NCBI GenBank assembly: GCA_050084515.1
Contig: CM114272.1
Coordinates: forward strand, 30,814,001 to 30,878,000
Reading direction: 5' to 3'
Length of the DNA: 64,000 nucleotides
Origin: Blasia pusilla
Taxonomy: Eukaryota > Marchantiophyta > Marchantiopsida > Blasiales
In this document: one piece after another, positions 23,036-35,833 of the stretch
Layout of the letters: every line of letters begins with the position of its first letter
Numbering within the stretch: position 1 is the stretch's first letter
Program-made: the position numbers and the translations under genes
The notes under the pieces: model-generated
The model's input: only the letters and a program-made list of their open reading frames with translations
The model's database searches: none
Told to the model about the DNA's origin: nothing

Positions 23036-26000
23036 GAGAATTTTGGAGATAGTATCATGATATTAAATTATAAAAATGGCAAATTCATGTCCAAAGCAAG
23101 CATGAAGAACCGTAAAAAATAAAAATAAAGGTGAAAATTAAAGGAGCTCGATTTACGGAGTCCACGACCTTTGGTCCTTCAAAACCTCATCACCAAACGG
23201 TCTATCTCTCACACATCCACATCGTGCACTCCTATTGCCCCATATGACATTCATATCTACTTAGTACTTCTACTAGTTATACTTAAAGACTCTACATGTG
23301 GATAAGGTTGGGGATAAGGTTGCCATTGGTGGGAATATGTTCAAGTTATCATTTTATTTTCCGCCATCGTTTGAGCCCCGTGCATATGTGTTCCACCCTC
23401 TTTTTTTTTGCATTTCTTGCTTCAAGATCTACTCCACAAAATTGAATTAGTAGAATTAAATCATCGTTGGTATGTCATCGGGCAAAACTATTACACATTA
23501 CATACCCTTCATTCTCTCAAAATATTGCCAATGCTTGAGCAAAATTTCTTCCCACAAAAAACTCCGATCTTCCCACACCGTTCCATGTATGAGCCATTCC
23601 ATGAGAACCTCGTCTTCAATTTACATCATTTCCCAAAAATTGGCTGCACTTTTGCACGCTTTGGTTCTACCTAAAAAATCCCCAAAAAATGTAGAAATAA
23701 AAATCTAAGCTCCACAAGGGAAATCTTAGGAGCCATCATTTGGGGAACATGGTGCTCAATCTGAAAACCCAAAAACTAAACTCTAAAAGATCTCACTCTA
23801 ATGTTCCTACCTGATTACATAGAGCTCAGAGTTGTTGCCAAAGAGCTCCTCCGCCAACAAATCTCTCTTAGACTCTTGAAAGTCTCATGATTGTCTCTAA
23901 GACTTCCTAAATTCTGAAATAAGATCTCATATCACTTCTACATTTACATCCACTTTGTGAGTCGAGGGAGCCACAACTTAGTTGCACTCTAGTTGTTGCT
24001 AGTATAATCATTGTGACACTAGATTCGCAAATTGTGTATGAAATTTGGCTCAAAAGTTTCATTTTCTTAAACTTGCAATTTAGTCATAGTCCATTCGCAA
24101 AAGGCTACCAAGATACCCATAAATTACTCAAAACTTTTTCACAACTTTGTGAGTTATTTGTAGCTATTCACAAGTAACATTGTGAGTAGTTGCAAATAAG
24201 TCATAAAAAATTAAGTGGTAAGTCATCCATAAAAATGTCACCAAAAATTTTTGAACAAGTTGTATAAAGTTGCAAAGAAATCACAAAAAAACCACTCCTA
24301 GTAGTGGTTTTTTACATTTGCAAAGTAGGTATTTTCTGCTCTTATTTCGCTTAGTTTGGACTCCTTTTTGAGTCTTCAATAGAATTTTTGAAGGGAGATT
24401 TGGCTCCATCTTCAAAAAATTAAGGCATGCCTTTTCTTCTTCTTCTTCTTTAATTTTAAGAGATAATATTTTTGGAAATGTACTATGAGCGTCACTAATC
24501 TTCATTTCCTTCAATATCAAAATTTAAAAATTTACCCAAAAAATATCAAGAATTACCCCGTGACCACTATAAGAAGAAACTGCTTGCAAAGTGAGGAGAT
24601 GAGTCTCAAAAATCTGGGAGGAAAAGAAAAAATAGAGCGGTTTGGAGACAAAAGGAGAATTTCTAGTTAAGGTTTCATTGTTTTCAAGTGCTTATGCAAA
24701 TACCTTTGTGAATGTTGCGCTAGCTTTTTGCAAGTGCTACGCAAGTGTCACTGATTTTAAAGTACAGCTAAACTTCTAAAATCTTGCATGTGAGAGTTTT
24801 TAAAGTCAATTGTATCTTTTAGGGTCGTAAGTTCCAAAACTTCATACTCGCATTTTGCAAGGTACCCTCGAGAATCTCAATGCCATGTATTTGCAAGTCT
24901 TTTTTGTCTCTCAAAACTCACAAATTCACGAGACTCGCAACACACTTACAATTTACTCAAAAATTTCGTAACAAATGCAAACTAGAATCTAATCGCATTA
25001 GACTTAAAATAGCTTGTACAAAGTAGGGCTAGACTCGCAAATATAGTTGCAAACATGAACAAAAGGACTCGCAATATTACAAACCTACTCATCTTATCCA
25101 TAGGATTGTGATCTCTTTAGTTTTCTCTCTCTCTTATGTGAAACCAAACACTCTTATGATAACAACATTGGGTTAGTCTCAATACAAGGAGGACCACAGT
25201 TCCTTTGTGTATTGGAAGGAAGTTCAATAAAGAGAATAAGCTTTCTAAGTTCTCTCTTCTTGAGGCATGGCTAGCCTCTCACTCTTTTTGTTAAGTTTTT
25301 TCTTGAAGATATGTGTACATATATCAGCTCTCTAAACTCAACCCTCATTGTAATAGCATATTAAGGATAAACTCTCAAAATGGAAAGTCTACCGTTCCCC
25401 GAATAGAGAACTTATCTTAAATGATAAGTTCTTATAAATATCCCCAATTAGGCCTAAATTGAGGGTTGGATGCACATTCAGGTTCTTCAATTCTGGAGGG
25501 AGAACTTGTAATATGTCTATTTTTCATATTTGAATATCATTTCCAGCTTGATGAGTTATGTGGATGATTTGACATTGATGTGCTCTGCATACAAATCACT
25601 ACATTTCAACTCCTATTTTTTTCAAATTGGACTCATTTTTGGGTTCATAAAATACTCTCTCAAGGGGGTTTATAAACTTCCAATTTTTTCCTAAGGATGA
25701 CTTTTATTTCTCTTATTCATTTCTTGTATTTTAAAAAAATTAGAAAATTAATATTTAATTCAATAATTATAAACTTCACTCATTTACATTTCCTTCAATA
25801 TTAAAAAAAACTCTTATCCAAGTAAATCTCAAGATTTTATTGAGAACTAAATCCTTCTATAGTGGAATTTCCACTATATAAAAAAAAACTACATTTCTTT
25901 GAGGGAGAGCATAAACTTTCATAAGGGGAGAGCTAGTGATCTCAAGAGGTTGCTAGGGGAGTTATTTTGAAATCTTTGGTTTCTCTTTTACCAACAAATA

Positions 26001-26539
26001 CCAAAGGAAGTTTTTATAACTAAAGTGACTAATTAATTTGGAAAATGAAACCAACTTATCACTTATATTTCTTAAATCTATATTATCAACGGAGGATGGG
26101 GTTAGAGAATCCCTCTTCCTTCTATCGACACCTATCCTCTAAGGGCTTTCCTAGCGTTGACACGTGTCAACACGATGATTAAATGTAATCAATGAATGAA
26201 GACAGGTTGATCAATTTCTTTTTTTCCAAGTTGGGTGTCACTCAAGCAACACTCTAGTATTTGTGTATGTCTACGTAGCTTTTAGAATATGGTTCTTACA
26301 AGCATACATCAAATAAAGAAAGAAGTGCTAGTAATCTCACGGGAATCTATTTTCAAATCAAAGGGCATTTCTTCTTTTCCTACGGACAAATATTAGAGGT
26401 CCCTTCTCCAAAATCCACTTTCTCACTTAAGAGAAAAAATCCTGAAATATTCTGCAGCACTTCTCGAGATCCTCAATCTTTGTCCTTCCATTCAAGCCAA
26501 AGACAAACTCTCAAGATACAACTAATGACTATCCATATA
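23036..26539. other. AT-rich intergenic DNA with dispersed repeats
   Basis: No gene recognised. TCGCAA/TTGCAA-rich blocks at 23950-24310 and 24680-25090 resemble the one at 14470-14830. A segment at about 26100-26185 resembles, in inverted orientation, 47826-47890. A CTTCTTCTTCTTCTT run is at 24433. Confidence 0.45.
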
Positions 26540-26547
26540 CACATGAG

Positions 26548-27460
26548 CAAGGTTGCACGGAAACAGACAACTCCGGACATATCCTCGGACATGCCCGGCC
26601 GGCACACGAGCCCGCCTCGCAGCCTGCCACCTAGGGCAAGCAGGCTAGGGCACGCAGGTTCGAGCTTCGGGCAGGTAGGTGCAGGCTTAAGGCGGGCAAG
26701 TGTGGGCTCAAGGCGGACAGGTGCGGCTAGGGCAGTTAGGCGCGGGCTCAAGGCTGATTGGGCGCAGGCTAAGGCAGGGAGGCACGGGCTCTAGGCGGGC
26801 AGGTGCGGGCTTCGGGCGGGCAGGCCCGGGCTAGGGGCAGGCAAGTGCCGGCTCCGAGCGGAAAATACGAGCTTGAGGCGGGCAGGAGCGGGCTTGAGGC
26901 AGGCAGGTGCGGGCTCGAGGGCTCGAGGCGGCCAGACGCGGGCTAGGGCGGGCAGGCGCAAGCTCGGAGCTGACTGGGCGCAGGATCTGGGCGGCCAGGT
27001 GCGGGCACAAGGTGGGAAGGCAGGGCAGACAGGCGCGGACTAGGGCGGGCACGTGCGCGCTCCAGGCTGATTGGGCACGGCTCCAGGCAGGCAAGTGTGG
27101 GCTCGAGGTGGGCATGCGCAGGCTCAAGGATGATTGGGCGCGGGACTCTGGACGGGTAAGTACGGGCTCGGGCACGCAGGGCGCGGCCTCGAGGGCCCAC
27201 AAAAATTTGGTCCGCCAGACTGAAAGATGGTTTGCCTGACCATTTTGCCCACATGCAAGCCCACAACGGGCCTCGAGCCCGCCCTCGGCCGGGGTGCGCA
27301 CCACGTGTGCAACGGGTGCGGGCTCAGGGCGGGATTGGATGCGGGCTCGGGTGCAGGCCCCGACGTGCAGCGTGCACGGACATGCTTGTCCATAGGACGG
27401 ACATAAGTCCGCAACCATGGACATGTCCGCGGACACGGACTTTGTTCGTGTGCAACCTTG
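26548..27460. mobile_element. hAT-like nonautonomous element, copy 2 (913 bp)
   Basis: The ends CAAGGTTGCA and TGCAACCTTG are perfect 10-bp inverted repeats. They are flanked by identical 8-bp duplications CACATGAG at 26540-26547 and 27461-27468. Subterminal GGACATATCC, GGACATGTCC and similar words match copy 1. The interior is far more GC-rich than the surroundings and is mostly a minisatellite. No transposase is encoded; the long open frames on both strands are side effects of GC-rich tandem repeats. Confidence 0.92.
26610..27200. repeat. GC-rich minisatellite inside the hAT-like element
   Basis: Roughly 25 degenerate copies of a unit of about 23 bp, near GGCTCGAGGCGGGCAGGTGC plus GGG, fill this interval. 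Unit boundaries drift (GCAGGCGCGGGCT, GGCAAGTGTGGGCTC). It gives the element its unusual length and base composition compared with the 310-bp copies. Confidence 0.8.
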
Positions 27461-27468
27461 CACATGAG

Positions 27469-28573
27469 GCATATGTTAATTCAAGAGTGATCGTCCACTT
27501 GTAGGAGTGTGAAATGGCAACCAAGTCTCCTTCAAAAAGAAAAGAACCTAACCTTGAGAGCATGTCATCTATCTATCAAAAACTTTCATGACCTAAAAAA
27601 AAAGTCTAAATTAAAACCCCAGTGGCCAATCCCCTAACAACAACAATAATACTCTTAACCATTTCAAATTCGTTACAACCCCAAATATAACATGTTTTTA
27701 ATTGACATTTTTCAGTTGTGCCACAACATCCCTCATCCCTTAAGAAAGACCAACCTCTCACACAGCCAAAATCTATATTTTTTATTATTCTTAAATTTTT
27801 AAATTTCTCCCACTGTATTAACAGGACCAACATTTATTAGATCACGATAGAGCAATGAAAATACGAGCAGACACCAATCCGAGAACAAGTGCGTGTAGAG
27901 TCACTGCAGGAGTCGAGGTATATACACTTCAGGTTTATAACTTCGAAATGCATTCCATATAGAGCGATGAATACGATCGCGGAGAAAGTATGCAGCAGCG
28001 CGCTGAGGCTGAGACATATCGGTATCATCGACTGTTGGAGGTACTGTTCGATCGTTTATAATCTAACTCACTACTTTTTGTTTTCTTTCTTTTCGTCACA
28101 TATGTCATTGAGAGTATACATATTATCATTAGCGCTATTCATCATAGTGCGAACATTTTCCTACTAGTCGATAGCATGGGACGACGAACCGCAATGAACA
28201 ATGTCCTCTTGAAGGTCTGTATAATAGAGCACCACGACGACGTACTGCTGAAGTACAAATCCGTGGTAGTAAAGGAGTCGCAAGATCATGGATCTGTGCG
28301 GGAGATCTCTGTATGACGTCGAAGGAACTTTCGGCGAGTCCTTCGTGCGCACTGCCGTCGACCTTATTGGAAGGCTGACTGACTCGATCTAACTTTCGAT
28401 CTGAAGAATTAAACGTAATTATGTATCTGCGATGGGGATATTCGGCTGCAACGTGCTAACGATTCCGGGACTGGATAGGATAGTGTTCTGAATCCAGACA
28501 CATTGATACACGGCTCACTTGCTCATAGGCTGATTTTGATCGATCGCCCGAGAAGCTCATGTGTATAGATCTG
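27469..28573. other. downstream flank of dioxygenase copy D, no gene recognised
   Basis: The part from about 27840 is more balanced in base composition, like other DNA near the dioxygenases. I see no conserved coding motif. Confidence 0.45.
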
Positions 28574-30604
28574 TCAGTTGTGGACGTTTTGGCGTTGATT
28601 CAAAAGGAGGGTATCTAGAAAACTTCTTCCGTCGAGGCCTAATCTCTCGTAGCCATTGAAAGAGGCGCCAAATTGGACTCTCTGGTAGATGGGCGGGTGA
28701 TCCTCATCCAGCAGTTCTGGGAGAGGTTCCACGAATATTTCCGATTTCATATTGTGGAAAACCGCCATGGACGTGCGTACGCGGTGCTCGTTCACAATAG
28801 CTCGATGCACGACGCTTTTATAGGTGCCATTGCTCATAACCTACAGGCGAAAAGGAGTTCCAAAGATCAGTTAAATACCACACCCATCAAAACTCGGCAG
28901 CCGCCATGACGATGGCGTGAATGCGTGCACGTACTCCACTCGAGCCACGATTTACTTATAAATTATTGAAATCTGGGAGACTGAAGGTAAGCGACGCAGA
29001 GCGCAGTTGAAACTAAATCTAGACATAGACCCTGCAAAGGGCTGATTTCGACGCACGCATCCAGTTCGTAGCCTCTGAGTCTACATTGGAAAACCGAAAG
29101 AGGAAGAGAGAATCACCTCAAGCATGTTCGTGACGAGAAAGATAATGGAGTCTTTCAAGGGCTTCACGGTGAACCATTTCCCGCTGTTGTAGATCTGGAG
29201 GCCAGGGACGTCATTCTGAACAAGAACCGTCGCGATACCATGGTCCGTGTGCGAAGTCAATCCCAGCACTCTGTCGGGCTGGGGGCATGGTGGGTAATGG
29301 TTCACTCTCACGGCGACATGAATATCGCCCCCCACGGCCTCCAGTAAACGGTCGGGAGGAACACCGAGTCCGGGGGACAAAGCAGTCCGCATCACTCCTG
29401 TCACCAGCTTTATGGACTCGTCTACAAACTCCGTCAAGGTTTCCCTGCAATTCCCAAAACAAAGCTCAAAGTTAAACAAATGAATGTAAGGCTCCCGACC
29501 GGATCGCTCTATGGTTCGCGCAATCATCACGCAGCTAACCGCCCGGTCAATTTCACGAACCAACCGGTTGCTGCGCACGTCGCCCTTCTTCAGCTCGAGT
29601 ATTGGATCTCTAGTATAAAAGCTTTCAAGCTTTCAATTGTGACATAGCCAGAAAAACTAACAGTCCATTCAAGTCCACATTTTCGCCTCTAAGTGGGCAA
29701 TCACTCTTGCATCCGAACTAGAGAAGGACAGTCACTAGGTGGACCCATGGTCCACAGAGCTGAAGAGTTCCTGCACTGAAAAGTTTCCACTGTAGCGACA
29801 GATGACGTGAGTCTTCGTGCCCGACAGAACCTTGGACTGAGTGGGTCGTGGTCCAAGCTTGAGACGCAGTCCGGTCTTGCCTAGTATTAACAACAGAGGA
29901 ACCAAATTCTATGTCATTAAACGCGTTCATGGGTTGGCAGTGTTCAACTATTTGTGAGTCGAATGTTGCCACCCGCTCTCCAGGAGTCTGGAGCTTCCCC
30001 CTCAGCTCTGGACTGCAGAGGGCCACTTTGAAAACTACACTGCACGCGCTGTGCAGATAATCCCAAACCGAGCAGGAACAAACCTGTAATTTTCAGGCCA
30101 TTTGGTGCGCATCTCATTGTCCTCTTGGATAGGCACGAGGAAGTGGAGAGCGCAATCGCTCCAGTCCCTGGAGCCATCTTGAGGAAGGAAAACCCTTTTG
30201 TCTGGTATTATATCGTCCTTTGGCATGCTGAAGTACTTGTCACTCAATCTCTCCGCGCGCTCCATGAGTTCTTTGGGTATCCCATGGTTGAGCCCCTGGA
30301 AAGCTCCCCACTCGCTGCAAGCTCGGACAATTTTCTCAGCCGCATCTGGAGCTGCCATGTCGATCGTCGGAACCCCGCCATCCACGGAGTTACTCAGCGC
30401 GACGCTTTCTACAGTCTTCACGAAGACTTCGGGAACGTGGTTGATTTTCTCATCCACGAAACTCTGCACGGAAACCTCCATGCGCAGAGACGGTTTGAAC
30501 ACATAGTTGTCAGCTTTGAGATAGTTCAAGACGGTTCCCTCACTATCACACACTGGAGTTTCCATGCTTAACTCCGATTGCTCGGCTGCAACTGTGACTC
30601 CCAT
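28574..30604 (-). CDS. 2-oxoglutarate/Fe(II)-dependent dioxygenase, copy D (intact)
   Basis: Exon 1 30604-30084, exon 2 29444-29117 and exon 3 28840-28574 join to 1116 nt, 371 residues. Introns (639 and 276 bp) are GT-AG with phases 2 and 0, matching copies A and C. DIOX_N includes SVQSFVDEKINHVPEVFVK and WGAFQGLNHGIPKELMERA. The catalytic domain has NHYPPCPQPD, His239 and Asp241 in HTDHG, His295 in SVVHRAIVN, and Arg305-Ser307 (RTS) for 2-oxoglutarate. The C-terminus PLPELLDEDHPPIYQ and RLGLDGRSFLD is typical of the class. The start is the Met of MGVTVAAEQSE, which aligns with the other copies. No targeting peptide is seen. It lies about 14 kb from the A-B-E-C cluster in the same orientation, separated by transposon DNA, so it probably came from the same tandem array. 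Substrate unknown. Confidence 0.9.
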
Positions 30605-33600
30605 GATTCCTAGAATTCCAGACACGCACACACATACAAACGGGTAATCGTCGATCGGTGACGAGTTGTCGAATTGTGTCCGCAGTGCCCAAGCTGGCTG
30701 CGAAAATCACTTGAAATTTGGTGTTATTTGTAACGGGAATGGACATGGAGTTCTCCCCCACTTGGAACGAAAATTTCTTTCACTCAGAGGTCAATCTTCT
30801 AATTTCAGTCACTCCACTTCGTTTCCGACCATTATTAGAATGCTCCACAGTGTCGCAGAATCAATGGAGCTGAATCACAGCTAACCGTTCACCGAAACTT
30901 CACAGATTTGGCAGGATTGGACCGTTGCCTACAAGTGGAGAATATTTTTTTGCTCTACAGTCGAAAATTTGCGCTCTCTGATGCGCACAATCCTTCAATG
31001 CCCTACTGCTTCACTCTCACGCTTCGAGCGCTGGCTCACGATAGATTCGAAGCAGCGGTTCCGAGGGGAATCGGTCCGGAATTTCTCGGCTCATTTTCTC
31101 GAGACTCGAGTTGGGGCAGTTGAAGCAGATAAGGTACTGCAACAGAGATTCCGACTCATTGTTGCCATCGTATGTGGGTCTTCCCCGTCGTCATGATTTT
31201 GTGTAGTTTTTCTTGGTGGATCATGTCACTGCTTAGGAGATTTCTGTTTTCTCGACTTCGATGGCGGCCGGGTTGGATTCTCCGAGTTGCACTTGAATCG
31301 AGCATGAGATCCGCACTATCATTCAATTATTGATGGCCATGAACATATACATCCTCGTTCATAAATACTGGTATAATACTACCCGGGCAATACTAAAATG
31401 TACATCGCCTACAAAAACTACACCTGTCAGCGGCGGCGGAGGAAAAAGTTTATGTGTCAACTCACGAGGACGAGAAAGGGTTCTCGAACCCCATACCGCT
31501 GGTCTCTAAAACAATAAATATACGGTATAATCATCCAAACACGTCGAAATGCTTAAACAGAAATCCACGGGACAGGACAAGTCGGTAGGCCATATATAAC
31601 GGACACATGTTACCCAACCCCATATTCTTTTAATAATATAATTACATAAATTAATGGAATTCATACCTTTTAATAATATAGAGTACATAAATTAATGTTG
31701 ATATAAAACTTCTTTTCTATTCAAATCTTAGTTTAGTACACGGAAAATAAAACAATAATTGAGAAATTAATAGGCTTCACATCGTAGCGGATGATGGTCT
31801 AAAGGGGAGAGAGAGTGTTGGTTCTTTTCAAGGTTGTGTAACAAATGAGGGTCCATAGGGAAAGCATCTTAGTACTTGATAGTATGATTGACATCATTTG
31901 TGAAAGAAAAACAAAGAATCTATTTTGGAGACGATTGGTTTGTGCATTTGAGAGGTAGGAATGCAATTTTTAATTATTGTAACGTGTAACTAAGTTATGT
32001 TTGTATGCCTATGCCAAAAGCACTCAATTGGCATTGATGAAATGATTCATATTTCCCTTATCTTGAAAAGGTCTTCCTTACTTTGAAAATTGGTTTTCCA
32101 ATCATGTTCTAGAGAAACATGAAAAAATGAAGTAGTTTGACCTTTCAAGGATTATCACAAACAATTATAGATGTCCATTTTTATTCCATAAATTTCATTC
32201 ATCGGTCCACACTCTAGTGACCATTTCATTTGAGGAGATATCAATTTCTAATGCAACATGTTTTTGCCATGACTATTAGTAAATGGCAAGATCAAACATT
32301 GCAAAGAAATTCATTTACTAGCCCACAATTGTGTTTTCTCCATAGAAACTCTATGTGGCTTTATCAATGGTGGGTCCAATGGTGGAAATTTTGAATATTT
32401 GATTTAAAATATTAAATTTTGGAAAATTAATCCCAAATTTAAAGTGTTTGCATCGCCACTATCAACAATCGTTGGAGGGATGATGACTAGACGGTGCTAG
32501 CTACCTCAAGGAGGGCATCGACAACCACAATGCCAATTTGGCCACCAAACACCGCTAAGGGGGATATTGTGCATTGGGAGGGAGGGGGACTATGTTGCCA
32601 TTTGTGAGGCTGGCGTGGGAGCGCAAAGGTGTCAAAATTAGATTGGGCCTCTGAAAATTGGGGGTCGACTTTGGCGGCGCCCGCAATTTTTTTCCGCAAT
32701 TTTTTGGAATCTTCATCTAATGGCATCAATACTTTGGGCAAAAAATTAGGGATTTTTCTAGGTTGAGAAAATGAGGAGAAGAGAAACATTTGAGGGTCTG
32801 TCGTGCATCATGACATATAGAGATTGAGTGGTAGGAGAGCATAGTATGGATTAGGATGAGATTCTTCACACCTCATTTTCCATGAAGCGAAAATTGTTCT
32901 TGAACACCCTATCCTATTGGACTATCAATACCCTACTTATAATCTCACTCGGTCCTTACTTGCATTTCTAACACATTGTACTATTGTTGGTGCATTTCAA
33001 TCTTTTGCAAGTGCTTTTGGTACAAAACATACACGATCTCATCCATATTAAGGACAATGTGACTCACTTGTTTATGGACCATATGTGTGTATGGAAAGAT
33101 ACAAATACAAAGATGCAAAAAAGTGATGTCCATCAAGGATCGAGTGTGAGTAGAGGAGTTGAAGGACATGCATGTGTAGATTTCTAGCTCCTTGGGTACT
33201 ACTCACTTGTCAAATGAGTATCCAAGGAGCCATAAGATTGAGAGATGAATCTTACGTGCACAACTCTTATCAACATGGATCCCAACAAGATACATGACCT
33301 ATTTCCTTAGCATACTTTTTGATAATGGATTTTCAAATTGGAGGAAGAGGTTGAAGACCTATGACTTCTTGTATCTAATTTAAGATATAATTTTGATGGC
33401 CATGCACGAGTTGGACTTAGTAGATTTGAGGAAGCCAAATTGCAACTTATCAACCTACTTTAGGTTGTTAAATTTGGTACTGTAGTACATATGCTACATT
33501 TGAAATATTTCTAAATCTTACCTTAAGTTTTTGGAAAAGTTCTACTTATGGCCAAGTCAATTGTTAAATGGATATTACGTAGTAAGGAGATATGTGTTGA

Positions 33601-35520
33601 CGATTGTATGTGACCATAGATGGGTACATCTCTTGTAATAAATTGGCTATAGAGGGTTATGAATCTGATGTCGTCAAAGCCGACACACAATTTTATCAAT
33701 GAGCTTATTGGGAGAGCAATGAGCCATTTATATTTCCCTCTTAGGTAGATTATTTCTTCTTTCTTAAACATCCGAATTTAGAGGGATGGAAGTTCACAAT
33801 GATGCATATTCTTCATAGTTGACAAGCCCTCCAAGAAGTGGGCACACTGTGATCTGATGTGGAATATGAGATATTAGAGTAAGAAACTATTCACCAAGAT
33901 GAGCTATCACATGCTTCAACATAATCATTTATTGCACAAAAAAGCTATATAAATCATAAATATTAAAATTACCACCACATCTATCGTCTTCCCATTCTCT
34001 CAATCTCTTTCCTCTTGATTTTTTCTATTCATAAATTTCTTTGGCACAAAGAGTAATTGCAACTCTCTCATGCAATCAATTTGGAGTTTTTGATTGTACT
34101 CCTTACTGGTTCACTCGTTTTGTATTCTTCCATATTTGACAATATTCCCTTTGATTAAATTCCCCAACCTTGGTATAGAGTCTTTCAACAACAACATCAA
34201 TATTCAGATTCTCCAATCCCAAAATTAGGCCTTGAACTCCTCCGCATGACTCTTTGACCTAGGATCATCCACTTCAATCTTATCATCACTACAACCAACA
34301 CCTTTAGTACTAGTCAACTATATTATCACTTTTAGTGTCAAAACAAGGTAGAAAAGAATTTCTTGGAGATCCTTTGAATCCCATGCAATATCATTGCAAT
34401 AAAGATATACCTCCATTACACTTTGGTTACTCTTCAAAGAATCATTCATTATATCAAAAAGAAAGAGTGTTGAACTATTGTGCAAACCAAAAGTCATGTG
34501 CATATGCATTTAAAGCACCAAAAGAAGCGTAAAAATAATATCTTTTAGTTGAGTGATATAATGGAAGTTCCTTGCAAGTCCACACGAAAATTAAAAAAAT
34601 CCATTTGTGAGGGCAAAACCATTTTGGACTCTCAAAGTATCTTACAAATCCTTAAATTTGTGGCTTTATGTACTAGCAAATTACCTATAAGATATTGGAA
34701 CAATATAGACCCATGAAAAATTATACAAAGGATACTTACAAAGTAGTAATCCATGCCAAAATAGGATTTCTATATATGATTTGATATTGCATGATTCAAC
34801 ATTGACCCTGATAGTAGGAGCAGACCTTGCATTTGAGCGGAAAAGATGAAAAGTATACATACCGGACAGAACGTGGGTGGGGACTCGCCCCATACGAGTA
34901 AAAAATTAAAAGGATAAATGCCAGAACGCCAAACAACTTTGGGCATCCCCTCAATGATACTCCTTATAGTCATTCAAAGGGGTTTGTCACACAAGGACAA
35001 AGGAATGATTCCCTCAATAAAATCAAAAGATAGGTAACGTGATGGCTGTCAAAATGGATGGGCAGGCCCAAGTAATGGTGGATGCAACCTCTACACACAG
35101 ATTATCTCAAAGAAATAGCACACGCCAAAGTAGGTATTCAATTTTCAAAGTTGGTTATTGGATAATTTTTCTATAGTTATTCTAATAATGTTTTCAATTG
35201 CACAACGTAAACACTTGCACAAATATAAGAGCATGTATTAGTAGCAATGGATAAGATGCTCAATGTAAGATGTTGATACATGAGAATATAACCACTTTTG
35301 CCTTATGAATGCTCTTTAATCTAGATACTCTATTTTTGGTGTTGGTTATGGAATATTTTAACTAATAATAAAAATTCCCTTTTATCTTATAGCAAGGTAT
35401 CCCCCATTCCGGTGAAACTACCATTGTAGGGGAGTTGATCTAGCCAATTGTCCAATGAGCCCATGGAAAAGGGATCTTGTGCAATACGAGACAACGCAAC
35501 TCCACGGATGTCCTAACTTA
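30605..35520. other. upstream flank of copy D and AT-rich intergenic DNA
   Basis: At 30605-30700 the sequence aligns with the 5' flanks of copies A, B and C (CTAGAATTCCAGAC; GGGTAATCG), so 5' UTR or promoter-proximal sequence was duplicated with the genes. A roughly 29-bp direct repeat (CTTTTAATAATATA plus ACATAAATTAATG) lies at 31626-31697. I found no coding motif from 31200 to 35520. Confidence 0.45.
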
Positions 35521-35823
35521 TGTGGAAAACTGCTAAAGAAGCATAATTGAAACGGCTCTCACACTCACACACCACCAGGAGAACAAAATTTGCAACAAGA
35601 AAATAAGTGGAGGCTGGTCCCCTTTTCAATTATATAGGTTATGCACAAGAAACCCTAACCCTTACCTTAACCATAGTCTGGAGTTAGACTAACTGTGATT
35701 AACTAATCCTAGTTAAGATAATCGTGCTTAGTTGACTAACCGAGATTAAGCTTCCCTACTTCGTTTGAGTACCAAATGTAGCAATTTAGATATCTCAAGA
35801 GCTCGATTGTAACTCAATCTTCA
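35521..35823 (-). repeat. copia 3' LTR
   Basis: It runs from TGTGGAAAACTGC at 35521 to CAATCTTCA at 35823, so on the minus strand it starts TGAAGATTG and ends in CACA. It aligns throughout with 40515-40823, including CGGCTCTCACACTCACAC, AATTATATAGG and ATTAAGCTTCCCTACTTCG. Confidence 0.9.
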
Positions 35824-35833
35824 ATACTCCCCC

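Noticed and set aside
26480-27504. Long overlapping open frames on both strands (up to 213 codons)
   Set aside because: They lie in the GC-rich minisatellite inside a hAT-like element; stop codons are rare there by composition alone and no domain is present.
31465-31510. Possible tRNA or SINE B-box (GGTTCGAGAACCC on the minus strand)
   Set aside because: I could not fold the rest of a tRNA or find an A-box at the right distance.
34681-34973. Possible organelle-derived insertion (hydrophobic minus-strand frame)
   Set aside because: No plastid or mitochondrial protein or RNA motif could be matched.
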